From Bradysia coprophila (taxonomy: Eukaryota > Arthropoda > Insecta > Diptera > Sciaridae), in the NCBI RefSeq assembly GCF_014529535.1, contig NW_023503456.1, positions 1,872,133-1,936,132 on the forward strand: DNA of 64,000 nt, read 5' to 3'. A program made the translations under genes and the position numbers. Positions 23,743 to 35,210 of the stretch are shown in pieces. The number at the start of each line of letters is the position of its first letter. Position 1 is the stretch's first letter. The notes beneath the pieces were generated by a model. The model did no database searches. It saw only the letters and a program-made list of their open reading frames with translations, and had not been told where the DNA came from.

Positions 23743-24408
23743 ATGCCCAAAAATGCAAAGTTGGTCATGGTCATCGCTTTGTTGGTTCTTTTTTTTTTAA
23801 CTTTTAAAGAACTTCCTCATGGTTTTATTAATGTATATCGCTCTCGTTCACAAGAAGAGTTTCACCGAATGTTTAACAACACAAAGTATTCAGTACAAGC
23901 AATTAAAGCAATGAAACATTTTTCATAAATGTGTATCATTACCGACCATTTTTACGATATCGTAAATACAATCAAGATGGGTACACTGATGGATTGTTGT
24001 GTTTGTTTGAAACCGTATTTGATGTACCTGATATTTTGTGATCAATTTAACATTATACTCATCATGATTTGGTCGTTTTACATTTACCGCAAAAATATTT
24101 TTGTTTTGAAAAACGTTTTAAACTCAATTTCGGATGGTAACTCTATACAATTATTGTGTACATCATCATCATCGTATGCGATCAGATTTCTAAAATACAT
24201 TTACAATCAAATAAATCAACAAAATGTTGTTGATCGAATCTCTAAGGGGTCATACAATTTTCACGTTCGAATTGTCAGTGCTGCCACTCTACAAATATTC
24301 ATTTTACGCAGTCAGTTGTTTGTTCTACCTCTAAACAGACCTCCTAATTGTTCAATGTATAATCGTAGCATTCACATCAATTCCACACAAGCAAGTAAGC
24401 ACTGGTGA
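23743..24408 (+). pseudogene. Unrecognised 222-codon frame interrupted by one TAA
   Basis: From ATG 23743 the frame is open for 61 codons (MPKNAKLVMVIALLVLFFLT: a signal-anchor-like start). It meets taa at 23926 and continues in the same frame at ATG 23929 for 159 more codons to 24408. The second part has hydrophobic stretches (YLIFCDQFNIILIMIWSFYI) and an ordinary-looking C-terminus. AATAAA follows at 24452, about 45 bases after the last stop. This could be a decayed small membrane protein gene, a two-ORF transcript, or chance. I do not recognise the family. Confidence 0.35.
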
Positions 24409-24894
24409 AAAACTTGTTCCTCTGTTCATTTGTTAAAAGTTAGTAAAAGTCAATAAAAACCTCATTTCGTAAAAGGCTTCTTATTCCCTAAGTAGATTGG
24501 AGCTTCTAACAGGTTATGGGCGCAGATCGGGGATATGGCTGGCAGTGTAATACAGAGTATATATAGAAGTTGACACGGACTGAAAACGGATTATTATTAG
24601 GAATGTGAAGCAAAAGGAAGAACGCTGACGTCAGGAACGAAAAACCAAAAACGACACAAAGATTGGATTGCGATTACAGTACAAGGAGTGATTGAAGGAA
24701 TGTCATCGACAAAGTTTAACAACAGAAAAGTAAAGAGAAGGACAAACGAGAAGAAAAAACAATGAAAGTGAAGAAGATAATCACAAGATAGAGATGACAG
24801 ACAGGAGAAGACTGAATCTAGGCAACTGAATTTGAGGAAACAGGGAAGAAGTTGAATTAGGAAGAAGAAAAAGAACAAGACCACGGAAGAGAAG

Positions 24895-25048
24895 CAGTGG
24901 CGCCGAGTTCAGTGGGGCGGGAGGGCGCTTGCCCCCATGACAACGCAAAAATTCTTCAAATTCCAAGGGTTTTCCAGCAATTTTTATCACTTTGTAAGCG
25001 TTGCCCCCAATGAGCCCCCCATGAACAAATCTAAAGTCAGCGCCTCTG
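24895..25048. mobile_element. hAT-like MITE, 154 bp, perfect 8-bp target duplication
   Basis: Ends CAGTGGCGCCGA and TCAGCGCCTCTG (inverted with two mismatches). aagagaag lies at 24887-24894 and 25049-25056. It is GC-rich with runs of C/G. Different in sequence from the 23268 and 8836 MITEs. Confidence 0.94.
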
Positions 25049-25056
25049 AAGAGAAG

Positions 25057-25758
25057 AATACTTGAAACATGGTTTGATCGATTTTTCGTCATTATTCAGA
25101 GACTTTCTTTGATTTGGGACAATTTCGTAAACGGCCTTTTATTCCGTAAATAGATTAACGAACTTCTAACACTAATCAGAGAATATGATCCTCATTTGAC
25201 TGCATAGACTGCAGTTTGGTCGATGTTTTAAATTTACTGACAGCACTGAAAAATGTGAACGACATTATTGAATGATCCCCTAGCTGTACCTTTGCCAACG
25301 AAAATATTAAAATTGAATTTTGTACGCAAAACTGAGCAATGACTATTAACGACTTTGTATTGCTTACAGAAACATTATAATAAAATTGTCTGTTTCTTGC
25401 CAACACAACAATGCATTCATACTTCTAACACAAAGATTATCTAATTACTATTCGAATCATCATCGTTTATGACAACCAAATAGCTTCAGTGCTATTGTTA
25501 CTATTAGCATGTTAGAATGTTTTTATAATTCTTTTACATTTTAATGTTCTTCGGACTCATTCAACCTGTCTTATGTCGGTCAATTTTTAACGTACAAAGA
25601 AACGCTAATCATGACAGTAAAAAAGCTGAAATACTTGAGTGGATAATTCCCCAAAACGAATTGAATGTCTCATCTATTGAGACAATATCGTGATTGACTA
25701 TTAAAATCGTCGAATATTCATGCACGATGTGCAATTCCAGCATGCACGAATGTTCCCT
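25057..25758. other. Non-coding; half of a MITE with acagcactg end
   Basis: At about 25232-25285 one TIR-like half (tgacagcactgaaaaatgtg) matches the right ends of elements at 26425 and 29216, but no partner is visible nearby. Otherwise nothing. Confidence 0.5.
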
Positions 25759-25935
25759 TATGCTCAAAACAAACGAGACATTGAAAACGTGTTTTGGTCC
25801 TAGTTTTCATTGACAGATGCAGCAATCGCGATTTTGAATAGAAAAAGTTCTAACTTCATTTGACAGTTTCGGAAATTTCGTCATGAAAAATAGGACCAAA
25901 ACACGTTTTCAATGCCTCGTTTGTTTTGAGCATTA
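25759..25935. mobile_element. MITE with 40-bp inverted ends (atgctcaaaacaaacgag)
   Basis: Left tatgctcaaaacaaacgaga and cattgaaaacgtgttttggt; right accaaaacacgttttcaatg and ctcgtttgttttgagcat. About 177 bp, non-coding. Confidence 0.88.
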
Positions 25936-25957
25936 TGGATTATGCATTATGCATTTA

Positions 25958-26140
25958 CGTAACGCGTTTTTCAGTGCTGTCATCAAAATTAAATCTTAAA
26001 TAAATCGAGAAATACACGGCCTGCGACGTTAAAAGTATGTTCTATCCCCCCAAATATAGCCCCTACGCAGAGCACGTATTTCTCGCATTATTTAAGATTT
26101 AATTTTGATGACAGCACTGACGAAAGCCTTACGTGATTTA
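25958..26140. mobile_element. MITE with cagtgctgtcatcaaaat arms
   Basis: The arms pair over about 45 bp: left acgtaacgcg, ttcagtgctgtcatcaaaat, taaatctta; right the inverse (taagatttaattttgatgac, agcactg, gccttacgt). The centre is unrelated. No 8-bp duplication is seen next to the CAGTG motif, so superfamily is open. Confidence 0.85.
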
Positions 26141-26424
26141 TGGATGATTTTTTATTGTTTACACTTAGGAGAGTTAGCTTTAATATTATTGGTTAAGAAC
26201 TAACTCTTTTGCTAGGACCAATGGACCATTTTTGTCTCAACATACTGTTTGATAAACCAGTGGCTTATCGAGTTTCGAAAAGTGTTCGCTGCGAAAAAGA
26301 ACGATCTTAACGGCAAACCAAAAATTATGGATAGGGTTGTGACTACTGTTCACTTTTAAAAGTAACGACTGAAATAAAGATTTTGTATAAAACACTGAGC
26401 GAGACTTTAGGGGCATGCAATAAT

Positions 26425-26622
26425 GACGTCCACATTTTTCAGTGCTGCCATTATTTTTACACAATCGATAACTCGACAAATATTCATTTTATGCAGTCAG
26501 ATGTGTGCTATACTCTTCTAGTTAAAGAGTGGGACCTGGGACACACATTTGACTGCATTGAAATGGAGAAAAATGTAGAACACAAAGATCTTTAATGACA
26601 GCACTGAATAATGTGGACGTCC
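26425..26622. mobile_element. MITE with gacgtccaca...cagtgctg arms
   Basis: Left gacgtccacatttttcagtg ctg; right cagcactgaataatgtggac gtcc. It shares the inner cagtgctg word with 25958-26140 and 29216-29414, suggesting one family. It lies 120 bp upstream of the CRAL-TRIO gene's first coding exon. Confidence 0.85.
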
Positions 26623-26742
26623 CTCAAACAACAGACATAACAGGAGTCCTCCAAATTAGTGTATTTGAACCTCTTCAAGCTTTTCAACCCATTGCACCAT
26701 CAACTTAGAATTCGAATTTACCATTTTCTTTTTCATTTACAG

Positions 26743-28683
26743 TGTTGGAAACTGCATCCTCTCCTGTTACCTACAGCCTATCCACTGCACCCGACTCATT
26801 TGACCCGTATGTGTGCAATTTATCGTCGAAATTCAAAAAAATCGCCTTAGAAGAACTCCGCGAAGATGACAACATCCGAGGTCAAGCATTAGCTCAATTC
26901 CGTGAATGGATAGCCAAACATCCGACGATCAAAAAGTGTCGAACCGATGCCGTTTTCCTGTTGAGATTTTTACGCACGAAAAAGTTTTCAGTTCCTGCTG
27001 CTTGCGAGATGTTAGAACGGTATCTGACTATTCGTCAATTACATCCACAATGGTTCAAGAGATTGGACATCGAAGACAAGGGCATTGATGGTATGTACGG
27101 GCGAACGCGGAAATGTCTCGGCCAGTTGATGTAACACTTTGCAATTTATTTTGTAGACATAATAAGCTCGGGCTATTTGATACCATTACCGCAACGTGAC
27201 GCCCACGGACGACAATTGATTTTGTCGTGTGCCGGTAAATTTGATCCGTACAAGCATACATCGGAAGAAATGGCAAGAACTCATTCGCTGGTGTGCGAAG
27301 CTTTGATTGATGACGAAGAGTCACAAGTTGCCGGATACACATACGTGAACGACGAGTCGGGACTAAGTATGGGATTGATAAGTCTTTGGTCTTTGACAGA
27401 GATGAAGACTATGATCAAGTGCATTCAGGTATGTGGGTGTCGGAAAGCATTGAACGGAATGATTGTTAACCCGTTCCGTTTCGTAGAACTCAACACCGAT
27501 GCGTCACAAAGAAACTCATTTCATGAACATGCCTTCATATGCGAATAAGGTCATTGAATTTTGCATGACCGTGCTGACCGATAAGCTGAAAAACCGTGTG
27601 GTGGTAAGGATTTCTTTTTTTCGTTTTAAATTTTACTTTTCGCAACTCCGGCCCGTAATCATCACCTTTCCATGATGGAGGTATTTATTTCACTGTATTC
27701 CCAGACACAGTCCAATGCGAACTTTCTATTAGCACGCTACGCTCCATATACGAGCAAGCAAGCAAAACCGCCTATTTTCCTACTTTTACGGTTTTCCCGC
27801 ATCTCCCTAACCTATTACCTTCAACGAAGACTGAACTTTTATAAATAAAAATTTTGCATTGACCAGAATTCGAACCCCCGACACCAAAACTTTTTTTTCA
27901 ATACAAAGCAGCGACTATAGTCATTCGGCTATCGAGTCACACAGTTATACCGAACGTATTGTTGAAGCGTATATACTAAGCATTGACTATTTGATGTCAT
28001 TTAACGCGTCTCTTTACATCAATGTGTACTGAATGCCTCCTTCTTGATTGTTCAAATGAATTTCGGTTCACACGTGTATTTTGGTACAAAATGTAGAACA
28101 TGCTTTGCAGGTGTTGAGGAATTTCGCGCCGTGTCATTCACAATAGCCCACAAAGTGACATTTTCCTTATACAAAATGTGTCATTTTGTCAATTATTGTG
28201 AATGACACGGCGCGAAATTCCTAGCAGCCGCTTTGCATTGGAAAGGTGATTATGTCCTGAAATTACGAAAAACGTTATATCTGTCACGGTAGGTATGCCG
28301 GTATTTTATCGCACACGACGTTTTGTCGCACTAGACGTCGTGTGCGTTAAAATACCTTCATACAAATACCTTGGTAGACAAATAACTATGATGTGACTAA
28401 CCGAAACCCTTATCTACCGTCCCGACAGTTGCATAAAAATCTGGAGGAACTAAAAACCAAAGTCGATCCGAAACTACTGCCGAAAGAATACGGTGGCACG
28501 ATGCCGATGAGCGAAATGATCGAAATATTCAAAGAGAAGGCGCGAAAAAACCGTGCCGCTATATTGGCATTGGACGATATGTACATTGAGGTATCCAAGG
28601 AATCGGTCAATTTTGCCGGCAATGATGATGTTGACATGGATCCGGGCATGGTTGGTAGTTTTAGAAAATTGCAGGTCGATTAA
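26743..28683 (+). CDS. CRAL-TRIO domain lipid-binding protein, about 330 aa, 4 exons
   Basis: Exons 26743-27090, 27157-27428, 27487-27603 and 28429-28683 (stop taa) join with consistent phases and GT-AG introns (66, 58 and 825 bp). The first exon follows an acceptor (atttacag) and opens with TG, so the start codon A is contributed by an upstream exon, or the start is still further upstream; I cannot see that exon. The N-terminal helical part (AVFLLRFLRTKKFSVPAACE) and the lipid-pocket domain (SGYLIPLPQRDAHGR, VAGYTYVNDESGLSM, HFMNMPSYANKVIEF, LLPKEYGGTMP) match the CRAL-TRIO/Sec14 fold, as in insect clavesin or alpha-tocopherol-transfer-like proteins. It should carry a small hydrophobic ligand in the cytosol. 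AATAAA at 29005 is a possible polyA signal. Which paralogue it is cannot be told. Confidence 0.93.
27830..27965 (-). mobile_element. tRNA-derived SINE-like sequence in intron 3
   Basis: On - it carries an A-box-like tagccgaatgactatagtcg near 27940 and a B box ggttcgaattc at about 27861-27871, spaced as in a pol III promoter, within a tRNA-like 5' part (tgtgactcgatagccgaatg). The anticodon region is replaced by an A-run, so it is not a working tRNA. A downstream body (cctactttt...ggttttccc) recurs near 36960 and 38400. Confidence 0.65.
28109..28226. mobile_element. Short hairpin MITE, copy 2 (ggaatttcgcgc ends)
   Basis: Nearly identical to 15016-15132. The inverted ends are better kept here (ggaatttcgcgccgtgtcat with atgacacggcgcgaaattcc). 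It lies inside intron 3 of the CRAL-TRIO gene. Confidence 0.92.
28293..28372. repeat. 80-bp hairpin in intron 3
   Basis: ggtattttatcgcacacgac is followed by its inverse gtcgtgtgcgttaaaatacc, with flanking gtatg / catac pairing. It is a compact palindrome about 55 bp before the last exon's acceptor. Confidence 0.8.
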
Positions 28684-29215
28684 CCTTGAGCGAACGCGCA
28701 CCACGCGCAGAGATTTTTTATTTATGAAAATTTTGTTTTTTTTTTTGATACAAAAAGTAATTTTAAGTTAATGAACACACACGTAAACGCAGCACCGGAC
28801 AAAAAATAATTAATTTTTTTTTTACAATTGAATGATTTTTGTAGACAATAATTGGGGTTAGAGAACTATACGATTTCCATTAAAATTTCCTGTAATTTTT
28901 GCACATTTTATTTCCGGCTTCAAATTCTCTAGGTGTGTCGTCAGTTGGGACGACACAAGGTGCTTTTGTAGTGCTAAACGGGGCGATAAACTTTCCACAA
29001 TGTAAATAAATGAAATATTAACTTAGGCTTTTGAATGTAATGGTAATGCTAATCGGTTGCTCAATCATTAACGACGACCAACTAAATCTTAGAATGAGTC
29101 AATCTCCACTCAAAAAACAAATTGAGATCTCCGTCATTTGAACCGATGCTTGTCTCAGTTCTGTTAATAAAATCGAGTGGCTGAATTAGCATTTCCATTA
29201 TCGATCACGTAGCAT
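28684..29215. other. 3' UTR and intergenic DNA of the CRAL-TRIO gene
   Basis: AT-rich, no ORF. AATAAA at 29005-29010. Nothing else is visible. Confidence 0.55.
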
Positions 29216-29414
29216 GGGTGACATCCATAAAGCACGTCCGCAATTCAGTGCTGTCAGAGATAGTATTACCCCGAGAAATGCGCAATTTCGGAAGGTAAAG
29301 TGGAGTAATGAGTAATTGGATACATTTGACACTTCAGAAAATCATATGGAGTTATCAATAAGTAAAGACCTATATGGCAACACTGAATTGCGGACGTCCC
29401 TTATGGATGTCCCC
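29216..29414. mobile_element. MITE with 35-bp inverted ends (gacatccataa...cagtg)
   Basis: Left gggtgacatccataaagcac then gtccgcaattcagtgctg; right cactgaattgcggacgtccc then ttatggatgtcccc. About 199 bp. Its inner word cagtgctgtca matches 25958-26140. Confidence 0.9.
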
Positions 29415-29736
29415 GTGACAAAGAGCAACCAGGAACAATTTTTTTTTTTTATTTTGTAAGGAAAACAATTTTAGTTTGTAGCACACAATTTTTCTGTACT
29501 TGACACTCACTCTTGTTTATTTTTGCAAATATATTTTGGTGAGCCTATAGGTGGAATTAAGTTACCATATCTGTGATCCTATTACTTTGTTTTTTTGATA
29601 AAATGGGACGAAAATAGTTTTTATAAAAAAAAATTTTGCTTAAGAATTTTCTTTTAATTACACAATAAAGAACACTTAATCGGAACAAAAGTGCAGCGTT
29701 TTATTTGAAAAATGAACACTGTGCTGTTGAATGTGA

Positions 29737-29975
29737 CTTAAGAGCAATTGACCCTTTGCAAGTTTGTAGCCTACATTTAGGCGAACATTTTTTCGTTTTT
29801 TGATGATTTCTCTGAACCAAAATCTTTTTTTTTTGAAAGAGTGAAACGATAAATTTCCACAATCCGCAATGGTTTCTCCAAGTGGGATAAGTTATCATCC
29901 ACAAGCCAATTTTTCCTTCAAAGTAACTCATTTTTGCGTGCTTGAATGGTTTTACTTTTAGGCTACACACTTACG
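29737..29975. mobile_element. Partial copy of TTAA-flanked MITE family
   Basis: Starts ttaagagcaattgacc and has tagcctacatttaggcg and tttttgatgatttctctgaa, as in 34341-34579. The right half is rearranged and ends in taggctac, so only one good end remains. A 90-codon minus-strand frame across it is a by-product. Confidence 0.75.
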
Positions 29976-30019
29976 ATGGACTTTTAGCTGTTAGGGCGAG
30001 ATACAAAATTAAGCACCTA

Positions 30020-33000
30020 CACTGAGGAAAAAGTAGTTACCTGCTACAGCTGCGATCTGTCTCTAGCTGTAGTTTTTGACAAAATACATCTGTCACAGAA
30101 AATATTTCGGCCCGTAGCTGTCACAGCTGTATGTTTCTACTTGCTATCAGAGCTGTAGTTGTGATTACCTACAATAGCTGTGTGATTGCCTACAATCAAA
30201 ATGTTGTGATCGATAGGCACGGGTTCGAATCGTGTCGGATCCTGTTTTTTTTTTAAATAATATTAATAAAAATAATTTTGGTTTCATTTCTGATAAAAGT
30301 CAGTTCAAAATTAACTCAATTATTTAAAAAGAAAATATGTCTGGCCTTTCGGAGTTATATTTCGCAATACTGGGGAGTATTTTGATATTCTGTTGTATTA
30401 CATCCCACGAGTTAATTCTGAACTGAATTTTAGCTGAAATGAAACGAAATTGATTTTTTATTAATAATTATTTGAAATAAAAACTTGCCTTGTTGGGGCG
30501 CGAACCCGGGACCTATCGATCTCCTCCTTCTTCTTCTTCTTTTTCAGTCTATTTCTATCCACTGCTGGATGTAGGCCTCTCCAACTTCTTTCCATTTCGT
30601 ACGATCCTTTGCCATTCGCTGCCAGTTTGTACCTGCAACATTTTTAATTCCGTTTGTCCATCTTTCTGGTGGTCTAACTATAGCTCGTCTTTTATATGGT
30701 CGCCCAGTTCATGATCTTTTTGGTCCAACGTTCGTCTGTCCATCTTGCAATATGTCCCGCCCAGCTTCATTTCAGAGATGCTATTCTTTCCATGACATCA
30801 ACGACCCTGGTTTGTTGTCGAATCCATTGATTCGTCATTCTGTCTCTGAGTGTTATTCCAAGCATACTCCGTTCCATGGCTCTTTGTGTCACTCTCAATT
30901 TATCTTCGGATGATTTCGTTAAAGTTAACGTTTCCGCTCCATAAGTGAGCACTGGAAGGACACAAGTGTCGAAAACTTTGCGTTTCATTTTGCTCTTGAA
31001 AATTAGTCTGAGTTTTCCGAACGCTGCCCATGCAAGACCAATCCTACGTCTTATTTCTGCAGTTTGGTTGTCCAGACCTAACTTCAGTTTATGTCCTAGA
31101 TATACATAGCTGTCGACTCGTTCAATGACAGTTTCACCAATTTTGATCTCTCTATCGTCCCCGATGTTGGTCATGACTTTTGTTTTTGATAAGTTCATCG
31201 TGAGGCCAACTTTGCTTGCCTCTTCACTTAACTGTTGTAGCATAAGCTGAGCCTGACCTAGATTCGCTGCTATCGGTACAATGTCATCAGCGAAGCGGAG
31301 ATTGCTCAGGTACTCTCCATTTATCTTTATTCCCATTTTACTCCAGTTTAACTTCCTAAAAACACTGCAGAATCGCCGTGAATAATTTCGGTGAAATGGT
31401 GTCACCCTGCCTTACACCTCGGCCAATTCTGAATTTCTCCGTGCTCTTATGAAGTGGCATTTTTGTACACATATCGAATTGTGTTGGAGTACCTTGAGTC
31501 TACTCTACATTCGTCTAATGCGTCCAATATCGACCATGTTTCCACTGAATCGAATGCTTTTTCGCAGTCTATGAACAGCAAGACTATGTCGATGTTGTGT
31601 TGTATTCACGACACTTCTCAATAAGCGTTCTCATCACCTGCAAATGGTCGTTTGTGCTGAAACCAGATCTGAAAGCAGCTTGTTCAACAGGTTGGTAGAA
31701 GTCGAACTTGTTTGTGTTCCTCTTCGTAATGATTTTCATAAACAACTTGTAGAGTGTTGACAATAGGCTTATGGGTCGGTAATTTTCCAGCTTTGTTATG
31801 TGTCCTCTTTTATGCAGCAATGTAATTACCGCATTTTCCCAGGCTTCTGGTACCTCTTCCCATTGGAGACATTGATTAAACAAATCCGTGATTGCCTTTA
31901 ATAAGGAGTCTCCACCTAGTTTAATGGCTTCCACTGGAACACCATCTTCTCCGGTAGACTTTTTGTTTTTCATCTCGGCTACTGCGGCCTTGGCTTCATC
32001 AACAGTTATGTCGGGCATATCCTCCGATCCCACGTTTCTTATTATTGGTCTATCTTCGGTTTCTTCCGTTGGACTCTGTCTTGCTGAAGTAAACAAATTC
32101 TCATAAAATTCTGTTGCAATGTTTAGTATCGCATTTCGATCCGTTTGGATCGTTCCGGTTTTGTCTCGTAATTTGAAGATTTCTTTTTTGGCGTTTGTCA
32201 TTTTTCTCCGTAGGACTTTCATATTGCAGTTAGCTTCAATTATGTTTTGAGCCAATTGGACATTATATTTTCTTTCATCTGATCTCCTTGCTTTGTTGAT
32301 ACTTTTAGACAAATTCTTCACTTTTCGATAACTTCGGTCTGACAGAAAAGGTTATAAAGTTTTTTGCGGAGAACAAAGTTGGCGAAGAAAGTTTATTTCC
32401 ATCTCTACATCCAGAGGAGCTAAAGAACGAAATGGACTCAGACAAGAAAAAAAAATGGAATCTCAGGGACCTTTCGAAGAAACTACATTCCTGAAATCAA
32501 TTGAGAAAGAACGTCGTAAAAAGATTTTCCCCAGCTGCGGTCCTTACGCTCTCAGGGCGAGAATTGTAAGATTTTGAGGTTTCATTCTCGACTTTTGGCG
32601 TTATCAAGGTAGTTGTGAGTTATTCCAAAAAATACCGTAATAGATGTATGGGTCGATCTCCAGTCCAGAATAATCCACCTGAGCTACGGAACATGTATGC
32701 TACAATTGCCTTATGTTAATGTAAGCTACACAACGCATATTCCCGTTGATAGGTAATATACATCCCTGTAGTAGCTGTATTGTGGGTGTAACATTACCTA
32801 CATGAGATACAAATGAAAACTGTGTATACAACACGTCATGTGTCATGTGTCATTAATAATTGAAAGATATTATTGCGACAATATTGATTCACGTAAAAAT
32901 GAAAATCAAAATATTAAGACTAAAGTCTGGAAAAATGGTTCAACGAGCACAGGCTAGAGACCCGCCGACACTTTTTCACCCAACCGAGTCGCCGGTTGTT

Positions 33001-33763
33001 CTTAGATTGCCTCAGCCGGCTGGAAGACAAAGTTTTTTTTTCAATAAAATAAAATAAATTTCGACTGACTGAAATCGGCGCTATTTTTTCCGGGACTTTG
33101 TTATATAATATGCCTAGTTAGTAGTTCGGCCTTGGTGCCTAGGCCCCACAACCATTTTCATATATTTTTGATCTTCCATAATTGGCTGGTGGTAAGCGGC
33201 CGAAAGACGAAAAATGAGTAGTCCGGAGTTCATTTCTGTAAGATAGTGAGGACACGGACGTGTATGGGCTCGTTGGAAATCTGAGGTCGAGTACCTCGAA
33301 GCAAATATTACCTTCGTAAAGTTTGATGATAAACGGCCGAAAATGTGACATCCGAAAAATTTCTCAGAATCGATGGAACTTCGGTGAACTTTGACGAGGG
33401 CTGTGACCTCACTAATGCAATTATTAAAAAATTCGATAAGCAGACAATAAGTAAGTCGTGTTAAAGTTTTATCTTAATTTTTGTTGTCCAATTTTCTCGA
33501 AAGATTTCGTTTTTTATATTTAAAACGTTTCCTGAATGTTTAAAACTGCCCGAAAAACCCAACATTAGCCGCAGCAGGTAATCATTGAGAGCGGCTGTTA
33601 TAGGTAATTTATTGAAAAATTACCGTCATTTAGTAACTTTTTCCAAAATTACGCACCACAGGTAGTACGTTACTTTCTGTGGGTAATTTTTCCAAACATA
33701 TTACCAATTACAGCTGATCTATTACCTACTGCAGCTGTAGTTTTCAAATCTTTTTCCTCAGTG
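30020..33763. mobile_element. TIR element (cactgaggaaaaag, TA flanks) enlarged by a LINE
   Basis: cactgaggaaaaag at 30020 and ctttttcctcagtg ending at 33763 are perfect inverse ends, each flanked by TA. Just inside both ends are repeated agctgtagt and ggtaat words in inverse order. Taking out the LINE at 30524-32340 leaves about 1.9 kb. Two inverted tRNA-like B-box stretches lie at about 30208-30245 (cacgggttcgaatcgtgtc) and 30490-30520. I see no transposase, so it is non-autonomous. Superfamily is uncertain (TA target fits Tc1/mariner or Mirage-like). Confidence 0.72.
30524..32340 (-). mobile_element. RTE family-2 LINE, longest copy in the window
   Basis: On - it ends in GAA repeats (30524-30545). 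It covers the end of the endonuclease-RT linker (INKARRSDERKYNVQLAQNI), RT (NKKSTGEDGVPVEAIKL, ENYRPISLLSTLYKLF, FRSGFSTNDHL; 32321 down to 31584), then LRFADDIVPIAANLG and the C-terminal part (31405 down to 30767). It lacks the 156-bp MITE: tgtgttgg occurs once. The frame is broken near 31600, 31450 and 30760. The endonuclease has been lost by 5' truncation at about 32340. Confidence 0.92.
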
Positions 33764-34340
33764 TAACTTTCCCCAGAGATAATGTGCATAGTTTGAGGCG
33801 TGGTTCGGAAGCCGCAAAACGATGTTACTGAGGTCTGAGTAGTATTCACATTAGAAATTGAGACAAACTTGAAACAAAAGGATTAAATGGCGATCCGTTT
33901 GCCTTTGGCAGAAAGATTAAATGGCATACATTCTTCAGCAGAGCGAATAATAATTATAATCGCCACCAGTCAAAAAAGTTGTTGAAAAATACCAATGATT
34001 CTCTGGCAGCCATAGCTGCACAGTAATATTAAAAGGGAATGCAATTATTTTGAGCTGAGCTCCAACTCATACGAATTGTTTGTCATTTTGTCAATGAGAA
34101 CTGAAAAAATTTATTTCCTGCTCATTGCGAAGTGATCGTCCCTATTTCGATGGATTTTTATTAACTTGATGACCAATAGAGTCAGGTTAATTTTTCTCTG
34201 TTGTCAGTAGTTACAAAATGGGTATAAGTTTGATCTAATCAGGTGGCCCAGTGTAATAATGAGATGTTACCAAATACTAGGACCATTCAATAACTTAGGA
34301 AAGTAATAGTCAGGGCGATAAATAGTTGGCTAAACGCAAA
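33764..34340. other. Non-coding
   Basis: AT-rich with no ORF, RNA or clear repeat ends. Confidence 0.5.
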
Positions 34341-34579
34341 TTAAGAGCAATGGACCATTTACAAATTTTTAGCCTACTTTTAGGCGGAAAAATATTCGTT
34401 TTTTGATGATTTCTCTGAATCAAAATCTTTTTTCAAAAGTTAAACCATTAAAGCAGACAAAAATGTGTTAATTTTGAAAATTTAACGTTGAAAAACGATT
34501 TGGGTTTGGAAAATTCATCAAAAACTAATATTTTTCCGCCTGAATGTAGGCAATTTTGCAAATAGTCCATTGCTCTTAA
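34341..34579. mobile_element. MITE flanked by TTAA, best copy of family
   Basis: ttaa/gagcaatggaccattt on the left and its inverse (gtccattgctc/ttaa) on the right; arms pair for about 70 bp including ggcggaaaaatatt. Relatives are at 29737 and 48053. TTAA at both outer ends would fit a piggyBac-type target, though the inner sequence does not show known piggyBac termini. Confidence 0.85.
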
Positions 34580-35210
34580 ACGACCTACAAAAGTTACAGC
34601 TTCCGTATACGGCACGTGTTGCCTTTGCACTGTACCTTCTTTTAAATTATTCCGATCAATAATTCAATTGTTCGGTGATCAATGGCTAAGCACCGTGTTA
34701 TATAAACTAATTAAGACTGTTTTCCAAATGAATTACCGAAAACATCTTATCATCAAATCATAATAGAATTATTGATAATGGGCTACATTACCAATTTATA
34801 ATTGTATTGTATTGTACCGCATTTATCGTGTTTGAATCGGACGATAATGGCATTACTTCGGCGAACCGCAAAAAAACATTTTGTTCTGGTTCTAGTTCAA
34901 GAATTCTGCAAAACATTGCAAACGATCTTCGATGGAAATGGGGACTATGTCGCTTTGAAGACTAAAGTCTAGGAGTAAAACCTTATCCGAATGACCTTGA
35001 ACAGGAAATGTAGACTATGAACTGGACAGATAAGTACTGTGACACATTATGATTGATAATTCAGAGCAGCCATAACAAAAGAATAGATTGCGCCAATGTG
35101 AGACAGGGGCGATTCGATTCGTATTAAAGTGAAAAAAATAGGTTTTTCAGGTCTACTGAACTAAGAAGCTCTAACTGGTATCTTATGACATCAATATAGA
35201 AAATGATTTT
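34580..35210. other. Non-coding
   Basis: AT-rich; no gene or repeat ends recognised. Confidence 0.5.

Noticed and set aside
27830..27965. Functional tRNA gene
   Set aside because: A and B boxes are present but the anticodon arm is an A-rich run and the acceptor stem does not pair.
30524..30720. Plus-strand ORF (74 codons) near 30490 as a small gene
   Set aside because: Antisense to the 3' end of an RTE LINE; the same frame recurs at other copies (11334, 63461).
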